A DNA stretch of 47,758 nt from the NCBI RefSeq assembly GCF_035556675.1, contig NZ_DATMFZ010000105.1:1-47758 (forward strand), read 5' to 3'. The notes beneath the pieces were generated by a model. The model searched no databases and was not told the origin of the DNA. It saw only the letters and a program-made list of their open reading frames with translations. A program made the position numbers and the translations under genes. Source of the DNA: Geminicoccus sp035556675 (GTDB taxonomy: Bacteria > Pseudomonadota > Alphaproteobacteria > Geminicoccales > Geminicoccaceae). Below are positions 1 through 11,010 of this stretch, piece after piece; the first letter of the stretch is position 1, and every line of letters begins with the position of its first letter.

Positions 1-453
1 GCGCTCGGGGTCGTGGGCGTTGCGCGGCGTGCCGGTATGGTTGTTGTGGCCGGTCACGCCGAGTGCGAACTCGACCATGTTGAGCCGGCCGACATCGATG
101 GCACCGGCCTGGTCCAGGCGGGTGAGCACGGTGGCGGTGCGTGCGGCCTGGAAGTCGGCGCGGATGCGCGAGCCCTGCCCCGCGATCTGGCCCTGGCGGT
201 AGAACATGTCCTTGTGCGCCATCGGCACGCCGTGCAGCGGCCCGCGCAGCCGGCCGTGGGCACGCTCCTCGTCGCAGCGCGCGGCCTCGCTCAGGGCATA
301 GTCGCTCCACAGCCGCGCGGTGGCGTTCAGCGCCCGGCCGCGGCCTTCCAATGCGGTCAGCACCGCCTCGGTCGCCTCTACCGAGCTGAGCTTGCCGGTG
401 CGGATGGCATCGGCCAGCTCGGCCAGCGACAGGGCCAGGATGGCGCTGGTCAT
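1..453 (-). CDS. Amidase family protein (amidase signature), C-terminal part outside window
   Basis: Leftward gene whose first 151 codons are in the window; the frame stays open to the edge. The N-terminal helix and the stretch HGVPMAHKDMFY (codons near 220-260) match the amidase-signature family, in which the lysine of that segment belongs to the Ser-Ser-Lys catalytic triad. The following NMVEFALGVTGHNNHTGTPR block is the usual substrate-pocket region ahead of the GGSSGG serine motif, which lies beyond the edge. The ATG at 451-453 overlaps the TGA of the upstream small gene as ATGA, so translation is probably coupled. Amidases of this family hydrolyse varied amides or act as GatA. The short N-terminus and the context do not suggest GatA. 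The substrate cannot be told. Confidence 0.85.
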   Translation of the reverse strand, partial: MTSAILALSLAELADAIRTGKLSSVEATEAVLTALEGRGRALNATARLWSDYALSEAARCDEERAHGRLRGPLHGVPMAHKDMFYRQGQIAGQGSRIRADFQAARTATVLTRLDQAGAIDVGRLNMVEFALGVTGHNNHTGTPRNAHDPER

Positions 454-638
454 GGCTTCTGCTCCGCGGTCGCGTTGCGCTCCAGGGCGACCAGGAAGTC
501 GCCGGGCTCGCATTCCACAGGCAGGTCGCGGCACTCCTCGCGCAGGAGTGCTACCAGTTCCTCGCAGGTCGCGACCGCCGAGCGGGGCACGGCCACGCCC
601 GACACGGTGTCGACCTGATTGTCAGCTTCGCCCGCCAC
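450..638 (-). CDS. Small protein coupled to amidase, function unknown
   Basis: A 62-residue acidic protein with two cysteines (CEEL and EECRDLPVEC context) and no membrane segment. I do not recognise the family. Its stop overlaps the start of the downstream amidase by four bases (ATGA), so the two are very probably made together. Amidases of the allophanate-hydrolase group often have a small partner (AtzG-like, DUF4089), but the sequence here does not clearly show that domain, so the resemblance is positional only. Divergent from the thiamine enzyme that starts at 755. The 116 bases between hold no gene and presumably both promoters. Confidence 0.5.
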   Translation of the reverse strand: MAGEADNQVDTVSGVAVPRSAVATCEELVALLREECRDLPVECEPGDFLVALERNATAEQKP

Positions 639-754
639 CCTGAACCACCCCCCTGTAGATCGGTGCCGACTGCGCGCCAGCGCATGGCAGAGCGTCTAGC
701 ACTCCGCTACGCTTTGAGACAGCCACGGCGACAACGAGACCAGGAGAGGGCCCC

Positions 755-3088
755 ATGATCGACTCACGCACCGTCCAGAGGCTGGAGGCGATCGAGAAGA
801 AGCTGCTCTGGCTCTCGTCCTGGACCATCCACCACGCCAACCATCTCCGTCCGGCGCGCGACAAGCTCAAGGTCGGCGGCCACCAGGCCTCCTGCGCGTC
901 CTGCGCCACCATCCTGACCGCCCTGTTCTTCCACACCATGCGCGGCGCCGACCGGATCGCGGTCAAGCCGCACGCCTCGCCGATCATGCACGCCGCCCTC
1001 TATCTGATGGGGCTGGAGCCGAAAGAGCGGCTGGAGCGGTTCCGGGCACTGGGCGGTGCCCAGGCCTATCCGTCGCGCACCAAGGACGTGCCGGTGGTCG
1101 ACTTCTCCACGGGCTCGGTGGGCCTGGGCGCGGCGGTCACCCTGTTCGCCTCGCTGACCCAGGACCTGTTGCGCCAGCGCGGCCTGGTCGACGACGCGCC
1201 GGCTCCTGGCCGGATGATCGCGGTGGTGGGCGATGCCGAGCTGGACGAGGGCAACGTGTTCGAGGCCCTGCTGGAGGGCTGGAAATACGACGTCCGCAAC
1301 GTCTGGTGGGTGATCGACTACAACCGCCAGTCGCTGGACCGGGTGGTGCCGGAAAAGCTGTTCAGCAAGATCGAGGGCTTCTTCGACGAGGTCGGCTGGG
1401 AGGTCGTCACGGTCAAGTACGGCAAGAAGCTCCAGGCCGTGTTCGCCGAGCCGGGCGGCGAGGTGCTGCGCCGCTGGATCGACGACTGCCCGAACGACCT
1501 CTATGCCGCACTGACCTTCAAGGGCGGGGCCGCCTGGCGGGCCGAGCTGCAGGCGACCGCGGGCGGCGACCCGTTCATCAAGGCGCTGCTGGAGCGGCTG
1601 GGTGACGACGAGCTGGCCCAGCTCATGACCAATCTCGGCGGGCATGACGTCGAGGCGATGCTGGAGGCGTTCGGTGCGGTCCAGGACGACCGGCCGCGCT
1701 GCTTCATCGCCTATACCGTCAAGGGCTGGGGCCTGCCGCTGGCCGGGCACAAGGACAACCATGCCGGCCTGATGACGCCCGACCAGATCGACCATCTGCG
1801 CACGCAGATGGGTATCGCCCAGGGCGAGGAATGGCAGCCTTTTGCCGGCATGGCCGAGTTCGCGGAGGACCTGACGGCCTTCATCGACCAGGTGCCGTTC
1901 CGCCAGCGCATCTTCCGCCACCAGGCGCCGCCGGTGGCGGTGCCGGAGGGCCTGGGCGACGTGTCGATCGGCCAGACGGCGTCCACCCAGGAAGTGTTCG
2001 GCAAGCTGATGGCGGAGCTGGGCCGCAACGATTCCGAGCTGGCCGGGCGGCTGGTGACCACCTCGCCGGACGTGACCGTCTCGACCTCGCTGGGTGCCTG
2101 GGTCAGCCGGCGCGCGGTCTTCCATGGCACGGCGCGCGAGGACGTGTTCCGCCAGCACAATGTCGCGTCGCCGACCCGCTGGCGGACTTCGCCCACCGGC
2201 CAGCACATGGAGCTGGGCATCGCCGAGAACAATCTGTTCCTGCTGCTGGCGGCACTGGGCCTGGCGCACGAGACCTTCGGCGCGCGCCTCCTGCCGATCG
2301 GTACGCTGTATGACCCGTTCATCTGCCGCGGCCTCGATGCGCTGAACTATGCCTGCTACCAGGACGCCCGCTTCCTGCTGGTCGCCACCCCTTCCGGGGT
2401 GACGCTCTCGCCCGAGGGCGGCGCTCACCAGTCGATCTCCACACCGCTGATCGGCATGGGCCAGCCGGGCCTGACCTATTTCGAGCCGGCCTTCGCCGAC
2501 GAGCTGGCGCCGCTCATGCGCTTTGCCTTCGAGCACATGCAGGCAGAGGGGGGCGGCTCGGTCTATCTGCGCCTGTCCACCCGGCAGATCGCCCAGCCGC
2601 AGCGCAAGCTGGACGAGGCGGCGCTGCTGGCCGGTGGCTACTGGCTGGTTCCGCCGGCGGAAGGTGCGGAGCTGGCGATCGTTGCCCAGGGTGCCGTGCT
2701 GCCCGAGGCGATGGCGGCCCATGCCGAACTGGCCGAGGACGTGCCGGGCATCGGCCTTCTGGTGGTGAGTTCGGCCGACCGGCTGATCCATGACTGGCGC
2801 TCCGCCGGCAAGGGCTCGCACGTGGCGGGGCTGCTGGCACCCCTGGCGCCGGACGCGGCCCTGGTGACGGTGCTGGACGGCCATCCTGCCACGCTCGCCT
2901 GGCTGGGCTCGGTGCGCGGCCAGCTGGTCGAGAGCCTGGGTGTGGACCGGTTCGGCCAGTCGGCGGATATCCCCGATCTCTATGCGGTGCACGGGCTGGA
3001 TCCGCTGGCGATCGTGGACGCGGCGGCACGCGCCATGGTGGCGAAGTTGTCCAGGAGCGTTATCGTGAATTCTGGAACCACGCGATAA
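755..3088 (+). CDS. AceE/transketolase-like thiamine diphosphate enzyme
   Basis: 777 residues. The N-terminal transketolase-type domain has HHANHLRP and GGHQASCASC near residues 27-50 and FSTGSVGLG near 115. The thiamine diphosphate/Mg motif appears as G159-D160-A with NVWWVIDYNRQSLD after it. Pyrimidine-binding and C-terminal domains follow (GIAENNLFLLLAALG; SGVTLSPEGGAHQS). The general layout is that of homodimeric E1 (AceE, about 890 residues) and transketolase (about 660). The HxxN and EGGAHQS patterns point to an alpha-keto acid dehydrogenase-type E1 more than to a sugar transketolase. No E2 or E3 gene is adjacent, so partner and substrate are open. The canonical GDG is GDA here. Start chosen for the strong AGGAGAGG at 741-748. 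The gene runs toward coxG with a 68-base gap. Confidence 0.8.
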   Translation: MIDSRTVQRLEAIEKKLLWLSSWTIHHANHLRPARDKLKVGGHQASCASCATILTALFFHTMRGADRIAVKPHASPIMHAALYLMGLEPKERLERFRALGGAQAYPSRTKDVPVVDFSTGSVGLGAAVTLFASLTQDLLRQRGLVDDAPAPGRMIAVVGDAELDEGNVFEALLEGWKYDVRNVWWVIDYNRQSLDRVVPEKLFSKIEGFFDEVGWEVVTVKYGKKLQAVFAEPGGEVLRRWIDDCPNDLYAALTFKGGAAWRAELQATAGGDPFIKALLERLGDDELAQLMTNLGGHDVEAMLEAFGAVQDDRPRCFIAYTVKGWGLPLAGHKDNHAGLMTPDQIDHLRTQMGIAQGEEWQPFAGMAEFAEDLTAFIDQVPFRQRIFRHQAPPVAVPEGLGDVSIGQTASTQEVFGKLMAELGRNDSELAGRLVTTSPDVTVSTSLGAWVSRRAVFHGTAREDVFRQHNVASPTRWRTSPTGQHMELGIAENNLFLLLAALGLAHETFGARLLPIGTLYDPFICRGLDALNYACYQDARFLLVATPSGVTLSPEGGAHQSISTPLIGMGQPGLTYFEPAFADELAPLMRFAFEHMQAEGGGSVYLRLSTRQIAQPQRKLDEAALLAGGYWLVPPAEGAELAIVAQGAVLPEAMAAHAELAEDVPGIGLLVVSSADRLIHDWRSAGKGSHVAGLLAPLAPDAALVTVLDGHPATLAWLGSVRGQLVESLGVDRFGQSADIPDLYAVHGLDPLAIVDAAARAMVAKLSRSVIVNSGTTR

Positions 3089-3156
3089 GCTTGCGTGTTT
3101 TCGTGACCTGGGGCACCGCTCCCCGGGGCCGAGATTAGACGAGAGGAACGCTCTAC

Positions 3157-4173
3157 ATGGACATGACCGGCGAGTACCGGATCCCGGCTCCGCGCCAGAT
3201 CGTCTGGGATGCGTTGAACGATCCTGAAACGCTCAAGGCGGCGATCGTCGGCTGCGAAGAGCTGAACCGCACCGGCCCGAACAGCTTCGAGGCCAAGGTC
3301 ACCGCCAAGGTCGGGCCGGTGAAGGCCAAGTTCGGCGGCAAGGTGACGCTCGAGGACCTGGACCCGCCGAACGGCTACCGGATCGTCGGCGAGGGCTCGG
3401 GCGGGGCCGCGGGCTTCGCCAAGGGCGGTGCCAAGGTGGACCTGATCGACGAGGGTGCCGAGACGATCCTGCGCTACGAGGCGAAGGCCGATGTCGGCGG
3501 CAAGCTTGCCCAGATCGGCTCGCGCCTGGTGGCCGGCACGGCGAAGAAGATGGCCGACGACTTCTTCGGCCGATTCTCCCAGATCGTGAGCCAGCGGGCG
3601 GCGGCGAGCGGCGCGCCGGCAGCGGCGGCCCCGATCGCGTCGACCACCGTCCCGCCGGCCGCAGCCGCGGTGGGCGCCCCGGTCGTGGAGACCCCGCCCG
3701 AGCCCGCCACGCCGCCGGATCTCGGCACGGTCCCGCCGAGCGTGCCGCCGGCATCCGCACCGGATGCCGTCGCGGCCACGGGTGCGGAAGGTGCGGTGGA
3801 GCGACCCTATGTCGGCGGGATGCCCGAGCCCCAGCCGGTGGCCGAGACCGACCCCCATGCCGGGGGCTACGAGCCCGGCCGGGTCACGACGGAGCCGACC
3901 ACCGCCCCGCCCGGTCCGGTCGCCACCGCCGCGGAGCCGCTGGAGCCGGTCACGGTGGACGATCCCGCCCGGACCTCCGCCCATATCCAGGCCGCCGCGG
4001 AGCCTGCCGCAGTGACCCCGCCCCCGCCGGTAGCGCCCGCGGCACCGGCGACGATGCCCAGGGCCGAGCCGCGTCCGGCCACCCCGCCGGCACCCGCGAA
4101 GGGCGGCCTGCCCTGGACCTGGATCATCGTCGCGATCGTGGTCGTGCTGATCCTGCTGTTCCTACTGAACTGA
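3157..4173 (+). CDS. coxG: CoxG-like SRPBCC protein with long linker and C-terminal membrane anchor
   Basis: 338 residues in three parts. Residues 1-146 are a START/SRPBCC fold typical of CoxG: IPAPRQIVWDALNDPE at the start, KVGPVKAKFGGKV, and a C-terminal helix with AKKMADDFFGRF. Residues 147-315 form a Pro/Ala/Glu-rich low-complexity linker. Residues 320-337 are one hydrophobic segment (WIIVAIVVVLILLFLL) ending in Asn at the very C-terminus. CoxG proteins recruit MoCu-CODH-type hydroxylases to the membrane and have been proposed to supply them with quinone. The tail anchor plus flexible tether seen here fits that role. GAGAGGAACG precedes the ATG. It lies 171 bases upstream of coxS, with two hairpins between. 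Confidence 0.88.
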   Translation: MDMTGEYRIPAPRQIVWDALNDPETLKAAIVGCEELNRTGPNSFEAKVTAKVGPVKAKFGGKVTLEDLDPPNGYRIVGEGSGGAAGFAKGGAKVDLIDEGAETILRYEAKADVGGKLAQIGSRLVAGTAKKMADDFFGRFSQIVSQRAAASGAPAAAAPIASTTVPPAAAAVGAPVVETPPEPATPPDLGTVPPSVPPASAPDAVAATGAEGAVERPYVGGMPEPQPVAETDPHAGGYEPGRVTTEPTTAPPGPVATAAEPLEPVTVDDPARTSAHIQAAAEPAAVTPPPPVAPAAPATMPRAEPRPATPPAPAKGGLPWTWIIVAIVVVLILLFLLN

Positions 4174-4184
4174 CTTTAGAAAGC

Positions 4185-4212
4185 GCCAACGCCGCGTTGA
4201 CGCTGCGTTGGC
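4185..4212. other. Inverted repeat in coxG-coxS gap (hairpin 1)
   Basis: Perfect 8-bp arms GCCAACGC (4185-4192) and GCGTTGGC (4205-4212) with a 12-base loop, 12 bases after the coxG stop. An A/T-richer stretch follows but no T-run, so it may be a weak terminator, an mRNA end protector or a processing site that sets coxG apart from coxSLM. Confidence 0.4.
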
Positions 4213-4249
4213 ATTTCAATAGCTTCCGCGCAAAGACCGCGTGGTTCCA

Positions 4250-4272
4250 GCGGCCCGCCTCCAGCGGGCCGC
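4250..4272. other. Inverted repeat in coxG-coxS gap (hairpin 2)
   Basis: Perfect 9-bp arms GCGGCCCGC (4250-4258) and GCGGGCCGC (4264-4272) around a 5-base loop CTCCA. All stem pairs are G-C. No T-run follows, so it is not a textbook intrinsic terminator. Together with the first hairpin it gives the coxS leader strong secondary structure. Confidence 0.45.
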
Positions 4273-4344
4273 GTCCGTTCCGGACCATGCGGCGCAGGAC
4301 AGGTGCAGGCAGCCCGCGCCGAAAGGCGGGTGGGGGAGAGGTTG

Positions 4345-4818
<474 letters not shown>

Positions 4819-4889
4819 GCCGGGGGCGCACCGGCATCCGACAAGAACAACGAAGACAGCTGACCTCGTGATCAGGGGCGGACCACCAC

Positions 4890-7256
<2,367 letters not shown>

Positions 7257-7277
7257 ACCTGAGAGAGAGCTGAAGCG

Positions 7278-8072
7278 ATGTATGCATTCGGATATCATCG
7301 GCCCGGGTCGGTCGCGGATGCGGTGAAGCTGCTGGCCGATCATCCGGACGCCAAGCTGCTGGCCGGCGGTCAGACCTTCATCCCGACGCTCAAGCAGCGC
7401 CTGGCCCAGCCCAGCGACGTGATCGACCTGGGCGGCATCGCCGAGCTGCGCGGGATCCGCGCCGAGGGCGACAACCTCGTCATCGGCGCCATGACCAAGC
7501 ATGGCGAGGTGGCGAAGGACGCCACGGTGAAGTCGATGATCCCGGCGCTGGCCGACCTGGCGGGCGTCATCGGCGACACGCAGGTGCGCAATCGCGGCAC
7601 GCTCGGTGGCTCGATCAGCAACAACGACCCGGCCGCGGACTATCCGGGTGCCGTGGTCGGCCTGGGTGCGACGGTGATCACCGACCGCCGCCGGATCGCC
7701 GGCGACGACTTCTTCACCGGCCTGTTCGAGACCGCGCTGGAGGAAGGCGAGATCGTCACGGCGGTGAGCTTCCCCAAGCCGGTGGCCGCGGCCTACGAGA
7801 AGTTCCGCAACCCCGCCTCGCGTTATGCCATGGTCGGCGTGTTCGTGGCCAAGACCGCGAGCGGCGTGCGGGTCGCGGTGACCGGGGCCGGTCCCTGCGT
7901 GTTCCGCCTGCCCGAGTTCGAGCAGGCGCTGTCCACGAACTTCGCCGCGGATGCCATCCAGCACCTGAACGTCGACGCGAGCGGCCTGAACGCGGACATC
8001 CACGCCTCGGCCGAGTATCGCGCCCATCTGGTCAAGGTAGTCGCCAAGCGGGCGCTGGCAAAGATCGGCTGA
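7278..8072 (+). CDS. coxM: Form II CODH-like medium subunit, FAD protein
   Basis: 264 residues. The VAO-type FAD fold shows AGGQTFIPTLKQRLAQP (residues about 31-47) and TLGGSISNNDPAADYP (about 112-127), the two flavin-binding stretches of CoxM/XDH FAD subunits. The C-terminal CO_deh_flav_C domain (AVTGAGPCVFRL; SAEYRAHLV) is complete. It accepts electrons from CoxS and passes them to quinone or another carrier. Third gene of the S-L-M set; the first intrinsic terminator of the window follows 33 bases later. Confidence 0.93.
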   Translation: MYAFGYHRPGSVADAVKLLADHPDAKLLAGGQTFIPTLKQRLAQPSDVIDLGGIAELRGIRAEGDNLVIGAMTKHGEVAKDATVKSMIPALADLAGVIGDTQVRNRGTLGGSISNNDPAADYPGAVVGLGATVITDRRRIAGDDFFTGLFETALEEGEIVTAVSFPKPVAAAYEKFRNPASRYAMVGVFVAKTASGVRVAVTGAGPCVFRLPEFEQALSTNFAADAIQHLNVDASGLNADIHASAEYRAHLVKVVAKRALAKIG

Positions 8073-8104
8073 TCAAGCCGGACCAGGCTTATCGGTAACG
8101 GTGG

Positions 8105-8136
8105 AGGGCCCCCTTTTGCGGGGCCCTTTGCTTTTG
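8105..8136 (+). terminator. Intrinsic terminator after coxM
   Basis: Stem AGGGCCCC (8105-8112) pairs with GGGGCCCT (8120-8127) around a 7-base loop, followed by TTTGCTTTT. This is the clearest Rho-independent terminator in the window. It ends the coxSLM transcript and lies just before the end of the convergent gene at 8147. Confidence 0.85.
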
Positions 8137-8146
8137 GTGCCCTGGC

Positions 8147-9088
8147 TCAGGCAGTACCGTCGTTCAGCCAGAGCGGATCCAGGAGCTGGGCGAGCGCGGT
8201 CAGCAGGTCGGTGGAGATCCGGTCCACCCCCTGCTCCACCGCCCCGGACAGGAAGTGGTGGATGGCGTGCTCCACCGGCTCCTCCGCTGCCACCGGCAGG
8301 CCCAGCTGCGCCAGATCGGCGGTGATCTTCTGGTCGGCCGGCATGTAGCGGTTGCCGGCCTCGACCTCCTCCTGGCCCGCCGGCACCCGCACCATCACGA
8401 CCCTCGTAGTGCACAGGGGCGGCTGCGGGCCGATCAGGGCGGCACCGGTCAGGTGGCCGATCAGCACGCTGCTGGGCGCGTTCGGGCGCAGCAGCGAGAA
8501 GAACAGCGGCTGCTCGCCCTGGTCATGCGTCAGGCTCAGCACCAGCGTACTGGGGCTGTCGAGACTGCTGCCGTGCATCCGGGTCAGGCCCGCGGCGAGC
8601 ATCTCGCTGTATACGACATCCAGCCGGCCCGGCCGCTTCGATCCCTGGATCGCCAGCGTGCCGCGGATGAGCCGGCCGGACTGATATGGCGACCAGGCCC
8701 AGGAATAGGTAGCGAACACCCCTTCCATCTGCCGGTGGAACGCCAGCGGCGAGCCTTCGACGGCCTCCTTGCCGAGAAAGGACTTGGCCTGCTGCCAGAG
8801 CTCCGTTCTGTCCTGTCCCAGACTGCCAGCGACCGCGTCCAGGAACTCCTCCGTGCTGCTCTCCAGGATCCAGTCACGCGATCGGCCCAGCCGCAGCAGG
8901 CCCAGCCATTCCGTGTACAGCCTGGGATCACGCGGCTGGGCCCGGCCCTGCAGCCATTTGTACGACCGGTCCAGGTCGAAGCTCGTGCCAGGATTGGCCT
9001 TGGCGAAGGCGCGGGCCAGATCCTTGCGCGTGGCGCAACCAAGTACCGCAGCCGTGATCGCGAACTTCACGGCCAAGTTAATCGCCAT
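8147..9088 (-). CDS. Unrecognised protein with N-terminal HTH-like segment
   Basis: 313 residues, soluble, no signal peptide. The first 60 residues (RKDLARAFAKANP..FDLDRSYKWLQGR) look like a helix-turn-helix or repressor-like fold. The middle (about 120-215) alternates strands such as GRLIRGTLAIQG and PSTLVLSLTHDQ, in the manner of a ligand-sensing beta domain. The last 80 residues are helical and acidic. I cannot name the family. A sensor-regulator is a guess from layout only. The ATG at 9086-9088 is preferred over an upstream TTG because AAGGA lies 7 bases ahead. It is convergent with coxM and sits alone, with 209 bases of apparently non-coding DNA upstream. Confidence 0.6.
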   Translation of the reverse strand: MAINLAVKFAITAAVLGCATRKDLARAFAKANPGTSFDLDRSYKWLQGRAQPRDPRLYTEWLGLLRLGRSRDWILESSTEEFLDAVAGSLGQDRTELWQQAKSFLGKEAVEGSPLAFHRQMEGVFATYSWAWSPYQSGRLIRGTLAIQGSKRPGRLDVVYSEMLAAGLTRMHGSSLDSPSTLVLSLTHDQGEQPLFFSLLRPNAPSSVLIGHLTGAALIGPQPPLCTTRVVMVRVPAGQEEVEAGNRYMPADQKITADLAQLGLPVAAEEPVEHAIHHFLSGAVEQGVDRISTDLLTALAQLLDPLWLNDGTA

Positions 9089-9297
9089 CCGCGGTTCCTT
9101 GACCAAAGTGACGATGCCCGTCCAGCGGACCGTATTTCGCGACCACGGTCTGCTGGCAGGACGGCACCATTGATCTCAGAGAACACTACCGGCATGGCGA
9201 TGGCAATATCGCGATCGAGGTGCGGCTCACCACTCCTGGTCCCGTCGATCTTCCAGACGCGGCCCGGCGCGAATCCGCTCCTGTGCTTGGTTGCCTG

Positions 9298-9537
9298 TCA
9301 GGCTCGCAGGACTGGCGCAGCCTCGCCGTGGCGTCGCGGCGGCGGCTCGTGGGCGATGACATAGCGATGGTGCGCGTTGCAGCGGGTCACCTCGGCCAGC
9401 CGCCGCCACTCGCCCAGCGCCCGCTCATAGCTCAAGAACGGGCCGGTCAGGCTCTGGGTGCCGTCGACCAGCCGCTCGAAGCTGACATCGTCGTACTCGG
9501 CACCGATGATCCAGAACTTGCTCGCGATCGTGGTCAT
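9298..9537 (-). CDS. Small DUF4170-like protein downstream of isocitrate lyase
   Basis: 79 residues. FWIIGAEYDDVSFERL, GPFLSYERALGEW and NAHHRYVI follow the pattern of the alphaproteobacterial DUF4170 family (short proteins of about 75-85 residues, function unknown), recognised from memory of that pattern. It starts 22 bases after the aceA stop on the same strand, so it is probably the last gene of an aceA transcript. The tail after YVIAHEP is Pro/Arg-rich and poorly conserved-looking. Confidence 0.6.
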   Translation of the reverse strand: MTTIASKFWIIGAEYDDVSFERLVDGTQSLTGPFLSYERALGEWRRLAEVTRCNAHHRYVIAHEPPPRRHGEAAPVLRA

Positions 9538-9559
9538 GACGCTCTCCTTGCCCGTCTGG

Positions 9560-10843
9560 TCAGTGGAACTGGCTGGCCTCGGTGGATTCGCCGAGCGCGG
9601 TGGTCGCAGCCCGGCCGCCGGAAATGGCCAGGCTCACCAGGTCGAAATAGCCGGTGCCGACCTCGCGCTGGTGGCGGGTGGCGGTGTAGCCCTGGGCTTC
9701 GGCGGCGAACTCCGCCTGCTGCAGCTCGACATAGGCCGCCATCTGCCGCTGGGCATAGCCGCGGGCCAGCTCGAAGGTCGCGTAGTTGAGGCTGTGGAAC
9801 CCGGCCAGGGTGATGAACTGGAACTTGTAGCCCATGGCCCCCAGCTCGCGCTGGAACTTCGCGATGGTGGCGTCGTCCAGCTTGGCTTTCCAGTTGAAGC
9901 TGGGCGAGCAGTTGTAGGCCAGGAGCTTGCCCGGGAACTCGCGGTGGATGGCTTCGGCAAAGCGCCGCGCCTGGCCGAGGTCCGGGGTCGAGGTCTCCAT
10001 CCAGAGCAGGTCGGCATAGGGCGCGAACGCCAGGCCGCGGGCGATGCAATACTCCATGCGCTGGCCGGGCAGGATCGGGTGGAAGCCCTCGTCGGTGCGG
10101 CTGGTCCGGTCGATGAACGGATGGTCGCGCTCGTCGATGTCCGAGGTGATCAGCTTGGCGCTCTCGGCATCGGTGCGCGCGATCAGCACGGTTGGCACGT
10201 CCATCACGTCGGCGGCGAGCCGCGCGGCGTTGAGCGTGCGCACGAAGCTCTTCATCGGCACCAGCACCTTGCCGCCCAGATGGCCGCACTTCTTCTCCGA
10301 GGCGAGCTGGTCCTCGAAATGCACCCCGGCAGCACCGGCCTCGATCATCGCCTTCATCAGCTCGAAGGCGTTGAGCGGACCACCGAAGCCGGCTTCGGCA
10401 TCGGCCACGATCGGGACGAACCAGCGGCGCTGCGCCCCGCCCTCGGCATGCTCGATCTGGTCGGCGCGCTGCAGGGCGCGGTTCAGCCGGCGCACCACTT
10501 CCGGGACCGAGTTGGCGGGGTAGAGGCTCTGATCGGGATACATCGCACCGGCGGTGTTGGCATCCGCCGCGACCTGCCAGCCCGAGAGATAGATCGCCTC
10601 CAGACCGGCGCGGACCATCTGCATGGCCTGGTTGCCGTTGGTGGCGCCGAACGTGTTCACGAACTCGCGGCTGTGCAGCAGCTGCCAGAGCTGCTCGGCG
10701 CCGATCCTTGCCAGCGTGTGCTCGATGTGGAGCGAGCCGCGCAGCCGCGCCACGTCCTCGTCGCCATAGTCGCGGCGGATGCCGTCGAACCTGCCGCCGA
10801 CGGTCGGCCGGCGTTCGAGCACCGGCAATGCGTCCCTGCCCAT
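9560..10843 (-). CDS. aceA: Isocitrate lyase
   Basis: 427 residues, full length for bacterial isocitrate lyase. The catalytic loop KKCGH is at residues 184-188 with Cys186 as the acid/base. TNGNQAMQMVRAGLEAIYLSGWQVA near 65-90 and FEDQLASEKKCGHLGGKVLVP are hallmark stretches; NCSPSFNWK and FHSLNYATF follow. It splits isocitrate into glyoxylate and succinate in the glyoxylate bypass, allowing growth on acetate, fatty acids or other C2 units. GTAAAGGA gives a ribosome site 9 bases ahead of the ATG at 10841-10843. A TTTGTAAA site lies between that ribosome site and the start codon, so repressor binding could directly block expression. Divergent from the ScfR-type regulator. Confidence 0.97.
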   Translation of the reverse strand: MGRDALPVLERRPTVGGRFDGIRRDYGDEDVARLRGSLHIEHTLARIGAEQLWQLLHSREFVNTFGATNGNQAMQMVRAGLEAIYLSGWQVAADANTAGAMYPDQSLYPANSVPEVVRRLNRALQRADQIEHAEGGAQRRWFVPIVADAEAGFGGPLNAFELMKAMIEAGAAGVHFEDQLASEKKCGHLGGKVLVPMKSFVRTLNAARLAADVMDVPTVLIARTDAESAKLITSDIDERDHPFIDRTSRTDEGFHPILPGQRMEYCIARGLAFAPYADLLWMETSTPDLGQARRFAEAIHREFPGKLLAYNCSPSFNWKAKLDDATIAKFQRELGAMGYKFQFITLAGFHSLNYATFELARGYAQRQMAAYVELQQAEFAAEAQGYTATRHQREVGTGYFDLVSLAISGGRAATTALGESTEASQFH

Positions 10844-10844
10844 A

Positions 10845-11010
10845 TTTGTAAATCCTTTACACCTGATGCCCGGTGGGCGATGGGTTGCCTTGCATGATCA
10901 CCAATGCGGGGCGGTTCGCAATGGATCGAGGCAGGTCGGAGCAAGGTGATCAGGCGAAATTGTAAATCGTAGCGGTGAAGTTCTGTAAGTTTGTATCATT
11001 TTTTACAAGC
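10845..11010. promoter_or_regulatory. Divergent aceA/ScfR control region with repeated TTGTAA sites
   Basis: An AT-rich island in otherwise GC-rich DNA carries recurring half-sites: TTTGTAAA (10845-10852, at the aceA start), AAATTGTAAAT (10957-10967), CTGTAAG and TTTGTATC (10983-10996), and the inverse TTTTTTACAAGC (10999-11010, just before the regulator start). ScfR-family regulators such as PccR and RamB are known to bind TTTGCAAA-like sequences, so these are likely operators. That assignment is inference from similarity and position. Confidence 0.6.

Noticed and set aside
450..638. Naming the small amidase partner AtzG/DUF4089
   Set aside because: Only the position fits; the sequence does not show the family pattern clearly.
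764..2992. Long open frame on the minus strand opposite the AceE-like gene
   Set aside because: It is a shadow of GC-rich codon use: His/Arg/Gln-rich with no domain, while the plus strand encodes a clear enzyme.
9089..9297. Rightward reading DGTIDLREHYRHGDGNIAIE and beyond in the gap upstream of 9088
   Set aside because: It has no credible start codon with a ribosome site, runs into the antisense of the DUF4170-like gene and matches no family I know. I treat the gap as non-coding.
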